This document shows positions 39,329 through 48,380 of a stretch of 64,000 bases of DNA, piece after piece. Made by a program: the position numbers and the translations under genes. Source of the stretch: Tautonia plasticadhaerens (GTDB lineage Bacteria > Planctomycetota > Planctomycetia > Isosphaerales > Isosphaeraceae); the NCBI RefSeq assembly GCF_007752535.1, contig NZ_CP036426.1, positions 8,494,001-8,558,000 of the forward strand, in the 5' to 3' direction. The notes beneath the pieces were generated by a model. It worked only from the letters and a program-made list of their open reading frames with translations. It did no database searches and was not told the origin of the DNA. How positions within the stretch are numbered: position 1 is the first letter of the stretch; each line of letters begins with the position of its first letter.

Positions 39329-40534
39329 ATGGCCAACCAGGACTTCCCCTACGACGTGTGTATCGTCGGCGGCTGCGGGCATGTGGGCCTGCCGCTGGCG
39401 ATCACGTTCGCCTCGAAGGGGCTGAAGGTCAACGTCTTCGACATCAACGAGAAGGCCGTCGAGACGGTCCGGTCGGGTCGGATGCCCTTCCTGGAGAACG
39501 GCGCCGAGGAGGTGCTCCGCCGGGTCGTCGGCAAGACGCTGGAGGTGGGGACGGACCCGGCCCTGGCCTCGCGGGCCGAGCACGTGGTGGTGGTCATCGG
39601 CACGCCGGTCGACGAGCACCTCAACCCGACCTTCCACACGATGCGGCGGTTCTTCCAGGGGCTGATCCCGCACCTGAGGGCCGGCCAGACGGTGATCCTC
39701 CGCAGCACGGTCTTCCCCGGGACGACGGAGAAGATCCGGGATCTGATCGCCTCGGAGAACCCGGACGTCCACGTCGCCTTCTGCCCCGAGCGGGTGGCCG
39801 AGGGGAAGGCGATGGAGGAGCTGGTGGTGCTGCCCCAGATCGTCTCCGGCTGCGACGAGCACGCCATCGAGGCGGCCTCCAGGCTGTTCGGGACGATCGC
39901 ACACTCGCTGATCCGCCTGACGCCCCAGGAGGCGGAGCTGACGAAGATCTTCGCCAACGTCTGGCGGTACATCCAGTTCGCGGCGGCCAACCAGTTCTTC
40001 ATGATCGCCGCCGACCACGGGCTCGACTTCTACCGGGTCTTCGACGCGCTGACGCGGGACTACCCCCGGATGTCGGGCCTGCCCCGCAGCGGGTTCGCCG
40101 CCGGCCCTTGCCTGTTCAAGGACACGATGCAGCTCTCGGCGGCCTACAACAACAACTTCGCCCTGGGCCACGCGGCGATGCTGGTCAACGAGGGGCTGCC
40201 CAACTTCCTGGTCCGGCATGCCAAGCAGCGGTTCGACCTCTCGAAGATGACCGTCGGGCTGCTGGGCATGGCCTTCAAGGCCGAGAGCGACGACCCCCGG
40301 GAGTCGCTCTCCTACAAGCTCCGCAAGCTGCTGGAGTACGAGGCCGGGGCCGTGCTCTGCAGCGACGAGTACATCAAGGACCCGGGCTTCCTGCCGGCCG
40401 AGGAGGTGGTGAGCCGGGCCGACCTGCTGTTCGTCGGCGTGCCGCACCGGCGGTACCGGGGCCTGGAGATCCCGGCCGAGACGCCCATCGTCGACGTCTG
40501 GAACCTCTACGGCCGGGGTGCGTTTCCGGGCTGA
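39329..40534 (+). CDS. Nucleotide-sugar dehydrogenase (UDP-GlcNAc/ManNAc or UDP-glucose type)
   Basis: A 401-residue NAD-dependent four-electron dehydrogenase that turns a UDP-hexose into a uronic acid. It shows VCIVGGCGHVGLPLAITFAS (Rossmann), STVFPGTTEKI, AFCPERVAEGKAMEEL, TPQEAELTKIFANVWRYIQF with the Lys and Asn of the active site, and SGFAAGPCLFKDTMQLSAAY. The catalytic Cys is present, but the usual G-G-x-C-L-P-K-D is altered to A-G-P-C-L-F-K-D. The family is WecC/TuaD-like; the exact sugar cannot be told. The 186-base gap before it carries no gene. Confidence 0.9.
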   Translation: MANQDFPYDVCIVGGCGHVGLPLAITFASKGLKVNVFDINEKAVETVRSGRMPFLENGAEEVLRRVVGKTLEVGTDPALASRAEHVVVVIGTPVDEHLNPTFHTMRRFFQGLIPHLRAGQTVILRSTVFPGTTEKIRDLIASENPDVHVAFCPERVAEGKAMEELVVLPQIVSGCDEHAIEAASRLFGTIAHSLIRLTPQEAELTKIFANVWRYIQFAAANQFFMIAADHGLDFYRVFDALTRDYPRMSGLPRSGFAAGPCLFKDTMQLSAAYNNNFALGHAAMLVNEGLPNFLVRHAKQRFDLSKMTVGLLGMAFKAESDDPRESLSYKLRKLLEYEAGAVLCSDEYIKDPGFLPAEEVVSRADLLFVGVPHRRYRGLEIPAETPIVDVWNLYGRGAFPG

Positions 40535-40742
40535 ACACCCCGCCCGGCTCGGCTTGCGGCCCCGGGCGATTCCTGGCAGCATCGGGATGCGGTTCGATCG
40601 CTCGGGCGGCCCGGGCGTCGGGCCGACCGTCGAAGTGAGGCCCCCGATCCCCGACCTGCCCCGGGGATCCCCTCCCGATCCGACCGACCCGATCCGACGG
40701 CCGCCCCCGACCCGGCGAACCCCTCCCCGAGGACCCCCTCCG

Positions 40743-41768
40743 ATGAAGATCCTGGTCACCGGCGCCGCCGGTTTCATCGCCGGCTATCTCGTGGAGGAGT
40801 TGCTCGAGGCCGGCCACGAGGTGATCGGCCTGGACAACTATTCCAAGTACGGGCCGATCGAGCACGCCTACGACCACCACGAGCGCTATACCCTGGCCAG
40901 GGGAGACGCGAAGGACGTCGGGCTCCTGAAGGACCTGCTCTCGGGCTGCGACCACTTCGTGGCGGGGGCGGCGATCATCGGCGGCATCTCGCTGTTCCAC
41001 GAGAAGGCGTACGACCTGATCGCCGAGAACGAGCGGATCACCGCCGCGGCCTTCGACGCGGCCATCGCCGCCTTCGACGGCGGCGAGGGGCGGCTGAGGA
41101 AGATCACCGTGGTCAGCTCGTCGATGGTCTTCGAGAGCTGCGACGAGTTCCCCACGCCCGAGGGGGCCGAGCGGCGCTGCCCGCCGCCTGGATCGACCTA
41201 CGGCTTCCAGAAGCTGGCCACCGAGTACTTCGCCCAGGGTGCCCGGGAACAATACAAGCTGCCCTACACGATCGTCCGGCCGTTCAACTGCGTCGGGATC
41301 GGCGAGAAGCGGGCCCTGGGCGATCACGAGATCATGTCGGGCAACGTGAAGCTGGCGATGAGCCACGTGGTGCCGGACATCGTCCAGAAGGTGCTCAAGG
41401 GGCAGGACCCGCTGCACATCCTCGGCGACGGCCGCCAGGTGAGGCACTACACGTATGGCGGCGACCTCGCCCGGGGCATCCGGATCGCCGTCGAGCACCC
41501 GGGCGCGACCAACGAGGATTTCAACCTCTCGACGGCCGAGTCGACCACCGTGCTCGAGCTGGCCGAGCTCGTCTGGAAGAAGATCCGGGGCGACGAGCCG
41601 TTCCGCTACGTCAGCGACGCCCCCTTCCCGCACGACGTTCAACGTCGGGTGCCCGACGTAAGCAAGGCCAGGCGCGTGCTCGGCTTCGAGGCCACCACCA
41701 CCCTCTCGACCTCTCTCGACGAGATCATCCCGTGGATCGATCAGCAAATCAAGGCGGGCGGGATCTGA
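40743..41768 (+). CDS. NAD-dependent sugar epimerase/dehydratase (extended SDR)
   Basis: A 341-residue protein: MKILVTGAAGFIAGYLVEEL with the NAD-binding Gly motif, VVSSSMVFESCDEF, the catalytic Y-x-x-x-K in STYGFQKLATEYFA, and IVRPFNCVGIGE. HYTYGGDLARGIRIAVEHPG resembles the substrate-domain motif of UDP-glucuronate or UDP-galactose epimerases. It follows the nucleotide-sugar dehydrogenase, so the pair may make one unusual sugar donor. The ATG at 40743 sits right at the Rossmann fold. The methyltransferase gene follows within three bases. Confidence 0.88.
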   Translation: MKILVTGAAGFIAGYLVEELLEAGHEVIGLDNYSKYGPIEHAYDHHERYTLARGDAKDVGLLKDLLSGCDHFVAGAAIIGGISLFHEKAYDLIAENERITAAAFDAAIAAFDGGEGRLRKITVVSSSMVFESCDEFPTPEGAERRCPPPGSTYGFQKLATEYFAQGAREQYKLPYTIVRPFNCVGIGEKRALGDHEIMSGNVKLAMSHVVPDIVQKVLKGQDPLHILGDGRQVRHYTYGGDLARGIRIAVEHPGATNEDFNLSTAESTTVLELAELVWKKIRGDEPFRYVSDAPFPHDVQRRVPDVSKARRVLGFEATTTLSTSLDEIIPWIDQQIKAGGI

Positions 41769-41770
41769 CC

Positions 41771-42487
41771 GTGGCCGAGTGGCCGCCCCCCACCCCGCCG
41801 GGCCGCGGCACGCTGGAAGGCGGGCTGGACCGGCTCTATGCCGGCCGATTCAGCGACCGGGACCGTCGGGAGAAGCTCCGGCTCTGGGAGATCCTCTGCC
41901 GGTCGTTCTTCGACCGCTACGTGCCGAGCGAGGGCGCGGTGCTCGACGTGGGTGCCGGCTACTGCGACTTCGTCAACCACATCCGGGCCGCCCGCCGCCT
42001 GGCGGTGGACCTCAACCCCGACACGGCCCGGGCCGCCGCCCCCGGCGTGGAGGTGCACCAGCATCCCCTGGAGCGGCTCGACGAGGTGATCGAGCCCGAC
42101 TCGATCGACCTGGCCTTCGCCAGCAACGTCTTCGAGCACCTGAGGGGGCCCGACGCGCTGCTCCAGGTGCTGGCGGCGTTGAAGGCGGTGCTCAAGCCCG
42201 GCGGCCGGCTGATGATCATGCAGCCCAACGCCCGGCTGGTGGGCGGCTCGTTCTGGGACTTCTTCGACCACACCCTGCCCCTGAGCGAGAAGGGGATGAG
42301 CGAGGCGCTGGGCTTCGCCGGCTATGAGGTCGTCGAGTGCCGGGCCCGGTTCATGCCCTACACCACCAAGAGCCGACTGCCCAAGGCCCCGTCGCTGGTG
42401 AGGCTGTACCTGGCGCTGCCGCCGGCCCAGTGGGCCTTCGGCAAGCAGATGCTCGTCGTCGCCCGCAAGCCGACGTCGGGAGCCTGA
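41771..42487 (+). CDS. Class I SAM-dependent methyltransferase
   Basis: A 238-residue protein starting with GTG at 41771 directly after the epimerase stop (a GTG at 41732 overlapping the epimerase is possible). It contains AVLDVGAGYCDFVNHIRAAR (motif I), LAVDLNPDTARAA, SIDLAFASNVFEHLRGPDAL and LKPGGRLMIMQPNARLVGGS. Its segment WDFFDHTLPLSEKGMSEALG is characteristic of methyltransferases paired with epimerases and GT2 enzymes in planctomycete glycan loci. The substrate is not known. Confidence 0.85.
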   Translation: MAEWPPPTPPGRGTLEGGLDRLYAGRFSDRDRREKLRLWEILCRSFFDRYVPSEGAVLDVGAGYCDFVNHIRAARRLAVDLNPDTARAAAPGVEVHQHPLERLDEVIEPDSIDLAFASNVFEHLRGPDALLQVLAALKAVLKPGGRLMIMQPNARLVGGSFWDFFDHTLPLSEKGMSEALGFAGYEVVECRARFMPYTTKSRLPKAPSLVRLYLALPPAQWAFGKQMLVVARKPTSGA

Positions 42488-42562
42488 GCCGACCGGACGT
42501 CCGCCCGGCAGGAGGGCGGGCGACCGGCCGAGCCCCCCCGGACGAAGCCGAGGCCCCTGCCC

Positions 42563-43327
42563 ATGCCCGACGACCTCCCGCAGCCCGACGCCGAGATCGA
42601 CTTCGTGATGCCGGTCTACAACGAGGGGGCGAACATCGAACGCGCCCTGGAGGAGATCGATCAACAGGTCGAAATCCCCAAGCGTGTGCTGGTCGTGTAT
42701 GATTTCGACGGGGACGACACCCTGCCGGTGCTCCGCCGGCTGGCGCCGAGGTATCCCTGGGTCGAGGCCGTGAAGAACGACCTGGGCAAGGGCGTGCTCA
42801 ACGCGATCCGGGCGGGGATCGCGGCGACGAGGGCCGAGGTGGTGATCATCACCATGGCCGACCTCTCCGACGACCTCCGGGTGGTGCCCCGGATGGTGGA
42901 GCTGATCCGGGACGAGGGGCATGACATCGTCGCCGCCTCGCGCTACATGAAGGGCGGGCGCCAGATCGGCGGGCCGCTCTTGAAGAAGACGATGTCGAGG
43001 GTGGCCGGGGTGAGCCTCTACTGGCTCGGCGCCCTGCCGATCCACGACGCCACCAACGCCTTCCGGGCCTATCGCCGCCGGGTCCTGCTCGACTTCCCGA
43101 TCGAGAGCCGGGGCGGGTTCGCCTACTCCCTGGAGATCACCGCCAAGGCCCACGCCGCCGGCCGGAAGCTGGGGGAGGTCCCCTCGACCTGGCGGGACCG
43201 GTCGGCCGGGGAGTCTCGCTTCCGGCTCCGGGCCTGGCTGCCGCACTACCTCAAGTGGTACGGCTACGCCCTCACCCACCGGCCCCCCCGCCGGGCCCGG
43301 GTCGCCGATCGGGCGGGCTCGACCTGA
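42563..43327 (+). CDS. GT2 family glycosyltransferase (DPM1-like)
   Basis: A 254-residue GT2 enzyme with EIDFVMPVYNEGANIERALE, VVYDFDGDDTLPVLRRLAP, ITMADLSDDLRVVPRMVELI (the D-x-D-like site) and ASRYMKGGRQIGGPLLKKTM. It lacks C-terminal helices, so it is soluble or peripheral. FRAYRRRVLLDFPIESRGGF and STWRDRSAGESRFRLRAWLP are typical of dolichol-phosphate-mannose-synthase relatives. It is the last gene of the glycan run; the next gene is on the opposite strand 19 bases away. Confidence 0.86.
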   Translation: MPDDLPQPDAEIDFVMPVYNEGANIERALEEIDQQVEIPKRVLVVYDFDGDDTLPVLRRLAPRYPWVEAVKNDLGKGVLNAIRAGIAATRAEVVIITMADLSDDLRVVPRMVELIRDEGHDIVAASRYMKGGRQIGGPLLKKTMSRVAGVSLYWLGALPIHDATNAFRAYRRRVLLDFPIESRGGFAYSLEITAKAHAAGRKLGEVPSTWRDRSAGESRFRLRAWLPHYLKWYGYALTHRPPRRARVADRAGST

Positions 43328-43346
43328 TCGTCGGCCGTTCGCCGGG

Positions 43347-43733
43347 TCAAGACGTGAACGAGGGACGGCCCGCCCCGATGTCGTCTCCCGGCCGGGTCTC
43401 GACGAGGCGGCCGAGCGATCGGGCCGAGGCCCTCGTGTTCTCCTCCAGGTGGATCATCAGGCGGATCAGGGCCCCGAGCCCGACGAACTGGAGGCCCCCA
43501 CCGAGCAGGCCGGTGGACCAGACCAGCACCGCCAGCCCCCCGAAGCCGGCCAGCGGGCCGGGCCGCCCCGGCGGCCCTCCCCCCATCATGGCCAACACGG
43601 CGGCGAGGCCGGAGACGAGCAGCAGCACGCCGGCCGCCATTAGCAGCGTGCCGAACAGCGAGGAGACGCCCGCGCAAAGCCGGAGGACCGGGTATCGCCG
43701 GTCGCCCGGGAGGTTCGAGGTGTGCCGATCCAT
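43347..43733 (-). CDS. Small two-helix membrane protein
   Basis: A 128-residue protein starting MDRHTSNLPGDRRYPVLRLC with two hydrophobic segments (about residues 20-48, SLFGTLLMAAGVLLLVSGLA; and 62-88, FGGLAVLVWSTGLLGGGLQF) and a charged tail containing HLEENTRASARSLGRL. It resembles small planctomycete membrane proteins of unknown role. An in-frame ATG at 43826 would add 31 Arg/Pro-rich residues and is less likely. It is convergent with the glycan locus. Confidence 0.55.
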   Translation of the reverse strand: MDRHTSNLPGDRRYPVLRLCAGVSSLFGTLLMAAGVLLLVSGLAAVLAMMGGGPPGRPGPLAGFGGLAVLVWSTGLLGGGLQFVGLGALIRLMIHLEENTRASARSLGRLVETRPGDDIGAGRPSFTS

Positions 43734-43982
43734 GCCGAGGACCTCCGCCCGGAGCAAGGGCGTCCGGGCGACGGCGGGATCTCCAGGTGTCCTGCCGGGC
43801 CCGGACACCCGGGCATTCGTCGGCATCGGGTCGTTGTTGACCGAATCGCCCCCCCGGTTTGATTCGCCGAGGGACGGGGCGATCGGCGCCGGGCGAGCGG
43901 CGGATGACGGGGGGCGTCATGCGTGGCGCGGTCGGGGCATGACCCGACCCCGTCTCCCCTCAAGGGCATCGGCCCGGTCCGA

Positions 43983-44750
43983 TCAGCGGACGATCCGGGC
44001 CTCGGGCTTGGCCTCCTGGAGCTTCGCCACGGCCTCGTCGCTGACCTCGGTGCCGATGAGGTAGAGGGTGCGGAGCTGGGGGAGCTCGGCCAGGGTGGCG
44101 AGCCCGGCGTCGGTGACCTTCGTCCGGCTCAGGGAGAGTTCCTTCAGCTCGGGCAGGTCCTTCAGGCTCGCCAGGCCCTCGTCCCCCACGGCGGTGCCGG
44201 TGAGGAAGAGCATGCCGAGCGACGGGATCTGCTTCAGGTGCTCCAAAGATGCCCCGGTCAGGGCGGGGGACATGATCGTCAGCGAGGAAATCTTCGGGAA
44301 CTCCTTGAGCTTGGCGGCGGCCTCGTCGTTGAACTCGGGGTTGTCCACGTAGACGACGTTCACCTCGGGCAGCGCCTTGAGCTTCTCCAGCGCCTCGGCG
44401 TCGCCGCTCCAGAGCTTCGGCAGGGTGACCCGGGTGGTCTTCGGGCCGTCGTCGGGGCCCTCGACCGCCACCCCGGCGCCGAGCTTCTCCAGGTCCATGA
44501 TCGCCACCTGCAGCTCCAGCTCTGCGACCCGCTTCTGCAGCTCGGCCACCTTCGCCTTGAGGGCCTCGGGCGAGTCGGGATCGGGCGCGGGCTCCTCGGC
44601 CTTTTTCTCCTCCGACCCCTCGCCCTCCTCCTTCTCCTCGTCCTGGGCCGAGGCCGCCGACGGGCCGAACGGTGCGGGGATCGTCACCAGCAGCAGCGCG
44701 GGCACGAGGGCCAGCCACCACGGGGCGAGGGCGGTCGGGGTGCGGTTCAT
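43983..44750 (-). CDS. Secreted leucine-rich-repeat protein
   Basis: A 255-residue protein with a signal peptide (MNRTPTALAPWWLALVPALL), a short Glu/Lys-rich acidic stretch, a coiled coil (EALKAKVAELQKRVAELELQ, about 60-85), and then five to six LRR units of about 24 residues: ALPEVNVVYVDN, FPKISSLTIMSP, IPSLGMLFLTGTAVGDEGLA, LPELKELSLSRTKVTDAGLA, LPQLRTLYLIGTEVSDEAVA. This internalin-like or cysteine-containing-subtype repeat is common in exported planctomycete proteins. Its binding partner is unknown. Confidence 0.85.
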   Translation of the reverse strand: MNRTPTALAPWWLALVPALLLVTIPAPFGPSAASAQDEEKEEGEGSEEKKAEEPAPDPDSPEALKAKVAELQKRVAELELQVAIMDLEKLGAGVAVEGPDDGPKTTRVTLPKLWSGDAEALEKLKALPEVNVVYVDNPEFNDEAAAKLKEFPKISSLTIMSPALTGASLEHLKQIPSLGMLFLTGTAVGDEGLASLKDLPELKELSLSRTKVTDAGLATLAELPQLRTLYLIGTEVSDEAVAKLQEAKPEARIVR

Positions 44751-44880
44751 CGGGTCGGACTCCCTGGAAGCGTCGATCGGCTTGTATTGCGGGGGAAGCG
44801 ATGCGATACGGTGTGACGCCACCGGGCCTCGGACCCGGCGATGGGGCCGGGGCCGGTCGGGGGCGTCGATCGGGTTCAGG

Positions 44881-45666
44881 CTACTGGCCCGGTCTCCCCT
44901 CCGCAAGCGACGGCCGGGCCGGCGTCGAGGTGTCGGAGAGGTCGACCAGGCGGGCTCCCGGCACGGCTCGCTCGACCACGAACGCGGCCAGGGGGAACCA
45001 GGGGCCGCAGTGATCCAGCACCTGGGAGTCGGCCGAGGCGACGACCGCCCCGTCGTCGGGCCCGCCCGGCCGGGCGGCCAGCTCGGCGTCGGGGTCGAAG
45101 GGGAGTTCCGCGGTCCAGTCGAGGCCGGCCTCGGCCGCGAAGTCGAGGAGGATCCCCCGGAGCCGGCCGCTGTTGGAGACCGGGCGGTCGAGCAGCCAGC
45201 AGCAGGGGCCGACCCCCAGCCCGGCCAGGGCCTCGCCGATCCGGGCGATCGCCGGCCGGGTCTCCTCGACGCGTCGATAGGTCCCGTGCATCCCGGCGAT
45301 GTCCCGGAGCGACCCGTCCCGGCCCCGGATCACCACCGCCCCGCCGAGCGCCGCCTCCACGGTCGTCAGCACGTTGAACCCGTCGATCCGCAGGGGCCGG
45401 CCCCGCAGCGTGCCGGGCCCCAGGCGTCGCCGGAGGCGATCGGCGAGCCGGTCGTCGGCGCAGCTCGACCGCATCACGGCCTTCCGCTGACGCTCGGCCA
45501 GCCGGTGGCGATCGCCGACCAGCTTCAGGCTCGACGCCTCGGCATATCCCCTCCCGAGCAGCCAGGAGAGATCCGCCACGGCCCCTCGCATCGGGGGGAT
45601 CGCACCCGGGGCGAAGAGGGCTTCGTCCCGGGGATCGGGCCCTCGGTGGGATCGGGAGTCGGGCAT
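44881..45666 (-). CDS. DUF434/DUF5616 domain protein
   Basis: A 261-residue soluble protein. The N-terminal 75 residues match DUF434 (AVADLSWLLGRGYAEASSLK, LVGDRHRLAERQRKAVMRSS), and the rest fits the associated DUF5616: RPLRIDGFNVLTTVEAALGG, CCWLLDRPVSNSGRLRGILL, and DGAVVASADSQVLDHCGPWF. The acidic residues at strand ends look like a PIN-type nuclease arrangement, which is inference only. Homologues occur in archaea and scattered bacteria without assigned function. Confidence 0.8.
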   Translation of the reverse strand: MPDSRSHRGPDPRDEALFAPGAIPPMRGAVADLSWLLGRGYAEASSLKLVGDRHRLAERQRKAVMRSSCADDRLADRLRRRLGPGTLRGRPLRIDGFNVLTTVEAALGGAVVIRGRDGSLRDIAGMHGTYRRVEETRPAIARIGEALAGLGVGPCCWLLDRPVSNSGRLRGILLDFAAEAGLDWTAELPFDPDAELAARPGGPDDGAVVASADSQVLDHCGPWFPLAAFVVERAVPGARLVDLSDTSTPARPSLAEGRPGQ

Positions 45667-45977
45667 CTCGGCGGCCCTCCGGGCGGCTCATCGGTGGGGA
45701 TGGGGGGAGGCAGTCCGGGGATGGCGGATGGTCGATGGAATCATTGCCGCGATGGCGGTCCCCGGGGCCGCCCGGCGATCCCACCTCGCATTCTAGGCCA
45801 TCCCCGGCCGGGTCCCGCACGGGGCCCCTCCCCCCGGCCTCGGCCCCGGACACCTCGGCACCGGGTCGGCACCGGGATTGCTCGGCGATCGACCCGGCGA
45901 CGCGCCGAAGTCCCCGGTCAATGCCGATCCGACTCCCCCTCCCCGGCCGGTGCGTCGTCCCGGAGGATGCCCCCGTC
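45667..45977. other. Divergent intergenic region
   Basis: A 311-base gap between the divergent DUF434 and methyltransferase genes, expected to contain both promoters. I see a run of Pro/Arg codons in open frames, with no ribosome site that would make a gene, and no strong inverted repeat. Confidence 0.4.
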
Positions 45978-46805
45978 ATGGCCGAATCGGACGAGATCCC
46001 TCCCTATCAAAACGCACTCGGGGCGTTCCACGACGCATTTGCCGACGAGTTGAAGGCGATGGTCGACACCCTGCCGATCCGGGACGGCGACCGGGTGCTC
46101 GACCTGGCCTGCGGCGACGGCCGATTCTCCCGATGGCTGGCCGACCGGGTCGGGCCGGGGGGGTTCGTGGTGGCGCTGGACCTGAGGCCGAGCTACCTGG
46201 AGCTGGCCCGGGGGACGGTCTCCGCGGGCCCGGGGGCCGACCGGGTCGCGTTCGTCTCGGCCGACGCCTTCCGCCCCCCCCTGCCCGACGGGGCGTTCGA
46301 CCTGGCGTGGTGCGCCCAGAGCCTCAGGAGCCTGCCCGACGCCGTCGGCCTGCTCCGGGGCATGGCCCGGCTGGTCCGCCCGGGGGGCAAGGTCGCGGTC
46401 CTGGAGGAGGACGCGATGCACCACCTGATCCTCCCCTGGCCCGAGGACCTGGAGCTGGCCGTCCGGCGCGCCGAGCTGGAGGCGCTGGCCGACTCCATAC
46501 AACTGCCCCGCAGCTACTACGCCGGCCGACGCCTGCCGCGGATCGCCGCCGAGGCCGGGCTGGAGGACGTCTCTGTCTGGACCCGGGCGATCGACCGCAC
46601 CGCCCCGCTGTCCGGGGCCGAGCGGGCCTTCCTCCGCCTGGAGCTGGCCGCCCTCCGGGAGCGGTCGGCCGATCGACTCGACCCCGACGAGCTGGCCGTC
46701 TTCGACCGCCTCGCCCTACCCGATTCCGACGCCTACCTGCCCGACCGCCCCGACTTCGCCCTGACCTGCATCGAACGCCTGGTCGTGGGCACCGTCCCCT
46801 CCTGA
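45978..46805 (+). CDS. Class I SAM-dependent methyltransferase (UbiE-like)
   Basis: A 275-residue enzyme with VLDLACGDGRFSRWLADRVG (motif I), VVALDLRPSYLELARG, DAFRPPLPDGAFDLAWCAQS, LRSLPD, and LVRPGGKVAVLEEDAMHHLI. The order is that of UbiE/COQ5-type and small-molecule methyltransferases. The C-terminal 70 residues form a helical cap (GAERAFLRLELAALRERSAD). The ATG at 45978 follows CCGGAGGATG; an ATG at 45921 is possible but adds Pro-rich residues. It is a lone gene. Confidence 0.83.
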   Translation: MAESDEIPPYQNALGAFHDAFADELKAMVDTLPIRDGDRVLDLACGDGRFSRWLADRVGPGGFVVALDLRPSYLELARGTVSAGPGADRVAFVSADAFRPPLPDGAFDLAWCAQSLRSLPDAVGLLRGMARLVRPGGKVAVLEEDAMHHLILPWPEDLELAVRRAELEALADSIQLPRSYYAGRRLPRIAAEAGLEDVSVWTRAIDRTAPLSGAERAFLRLELAALRERSADRLDPDELAVFDRLALPDSDAYLPDRPDFALTCIERLVVGTVPS

Positions 46806-46981
46806 GGCCGGGTCGGGCCGAGACGGCGGGGGCCGGACCGGGTACAATCGACGAGTCGGGCGATTCCATCTGCGGTCATGCGTGGGTCGTCGCGTGCGAG
46901 GTCTCGATCGGCCCGTGACCTCCCGGCGGTCCGGCCCGACCCGGGACTCATCCCGGCGAGCGATGCCAAGGAGCACCGATC

Positions 46982-48223
46982 ATGAGAGACGGACACCCCT
47001 GCGGCGGGATGAGGCGTCGGCGGTTCCTGGCGGGGGCCGCGGCGGCGGCCTCGGCGATGCCGATGCTGGGGGCGACGCCGGCCCCCTCCTCGAGCCGATC
47101 GGCCCGGCAGGACGACGGCGCGGCCCCCGCCGAGCCCGACGGCCGCCTCGGCGTGCCGGGGCCCTACCCCGGCCGGGTGATCGAGGCCCGCAACCCGGGC
47201 ATGATCCGGGGCGGCGAGAAGGACCGGGACGCCATCCGGGCAACCCTAAGCCGGGGCCTGACCGAGCTGACCGGAGCCGACGACGCCGTGGAGGCCTGGC
47301 GACGCTTCTTCGAGCCCGGCGACGTGGTCGGCATCAAGGTCGTGCCCAACGGCCACCCCCAGCACCCGACCTCCCCCGAGCTGATCCTGGAGGTCATCGA
47401 GGGGCTGGAGGCCGCGGGCGTCAAGCGCAAGGACATGGTCGTCTTCGACCGGTATGAATCCGAGTTCCTCGACGCCGGCTACCAGGACATCCTGCCCGAC
47501 GGCGTCGCCTTCGGCGGCCTGACGGCGAAGGAGGGGGACCCCTCGCAGTTGAAGCTGGAGTTCGAGGGGGGGGAGGGGATCTCGGGGTACGACCCGGACG
47601 AGTTCGTCGAGATGAACCTCGTCAGTTCCGGCCACGACCCGAAGGACGACCGCGCCTATCGGTCCCACCTGGGCCTGCTGGTGACCCGACGGCTGAACAA
47701 GGTGGTCTGCCTGCCCTGCCTGAAGGACCACGGGGCCTCGGGAGTGACCGGCTGCCTGAAGAACATGAGCCACGGCTTCGTGAACAACGTGGAGCGGTCG
47801 CACTCCTCCCCCTGGGCGAACGCGACGAACACGTTCATCCCGTCGATCGTGCGGCACCCGATCATCCGGGAGAAGTGCGTGTTGCAGATCCTGGACGGCA
47901 TCCGGGGCATCTGGCAGGGCGGCCCGTTCGGCCGCAGCCCGGAATACGCCTGGGATTACAACGCGCTGCTCGTCGGCACGGACCCGGTGGCGATCGACCA
48001 CGTGGAGTGGGACATCATCGACGCCAAGCGGCAGGAGAGGGGCGTGCCCGGCGTCGGCGCCGTCGGCCGGCTGGCCGCCGACCCGTTCGACCGCGAGGGG
48101 TTCGACGTCCGGCAGCCGCAGCACATCGCCCTGGCCGGGAACCTGGGCCTGGGGTATTTCGACTACCGCTCCCCGCTGGGGAGGCGGAAGTCGATCGACC
48201 ACCGGGTCGTCCAGGTCGGCTGA
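46982..48223 (+). CDS. DUF362 family protein with Tat signal
   Basis: A 413-residue exported protein. The N-terminus has GMRRRRFLAGAAAAASAMPM, a twin-arginine-like signal. The mature part contains DDAVEAWRRFFEPGDVVGIK, TSPELILEVIEGLEAAGVKR, a Cys-containing CLPCLKDHGASGVTGCLKNM and LVGTDPVAIDHVEWDIIDAK, the pattern of DUF362. Ferredoxin-type relatives carry iron-sulfur clusters, but no such Cys set is complete here. An AAGGAG site precedes the ATG at 46982, so this start is preferred to the ATG at 47009. Confidence 0.83.
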   Translation: MRDGHPCGGMRRRRFLAGAAAAASAMPMLGATPAPSSSRSARQDDGAAPAEPDGRLGVPGPYPGRVIEARNPGMIRGGEKDRDAIRATLSRGLTELTGADDAVEAWRRFFEPGDVVGIKVVPNGHPQHPTSPELILEVIEGLEAAGVKRKDMVVFDRYESEFLDAGYQDILPDGVAFGGLTAKEGDPSQLKLEFEGGEGISGYDPDEFVEMNLVSSGHDPKDDRAYRSHLGLLVTRRLNKVVCLPCLKDHGASGVTGCLKNMSHGFVNNVERSHSSPWANATNTFIPSIVRHPIIREKCVLQILDGIRGIWQGGPFGRSPEYAWDYNALLVGTDPVAIDHVEWDIIDAKRQERGVPGVGAVGRLAADPFDREGFDVRQPQHIALAGNLGLGYFDYRSPLGRRKSIDHRVVQVG

Positions 48224-48237
48224 GCGTCGGGCGACGG

Positions 48238-48269
48238 TCCCGATCGGCCGCCGAGGCGGCCGATCGGGA
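48238..48269. terminator. Perfect hairpin between convergent genes
   Basis: TCCCGATCGGCCGCC (48238-48252) is the exact reverse complement of 48255-48269, giving a 14-base-pair stem with a tight GA-centred loop. It begins 15 bases after the DUF362 stop. On the other strand it lies about 110 bases after the stop of the unknown 400-residue gene, so it may serve both. No T-run is present. Confidence 0.7.
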
Positions 48270-48380
48270 TCCGGGCGGGGGGCGTTCCCCGGCATGATGC
48301 ACGTCACCCGGGGCGTCGCGGCCGGGGCGAGGGCGGCACGCCGGGGCCTCAGGGCGTCAGTCTCGGGCCCTGCCCGCCGA

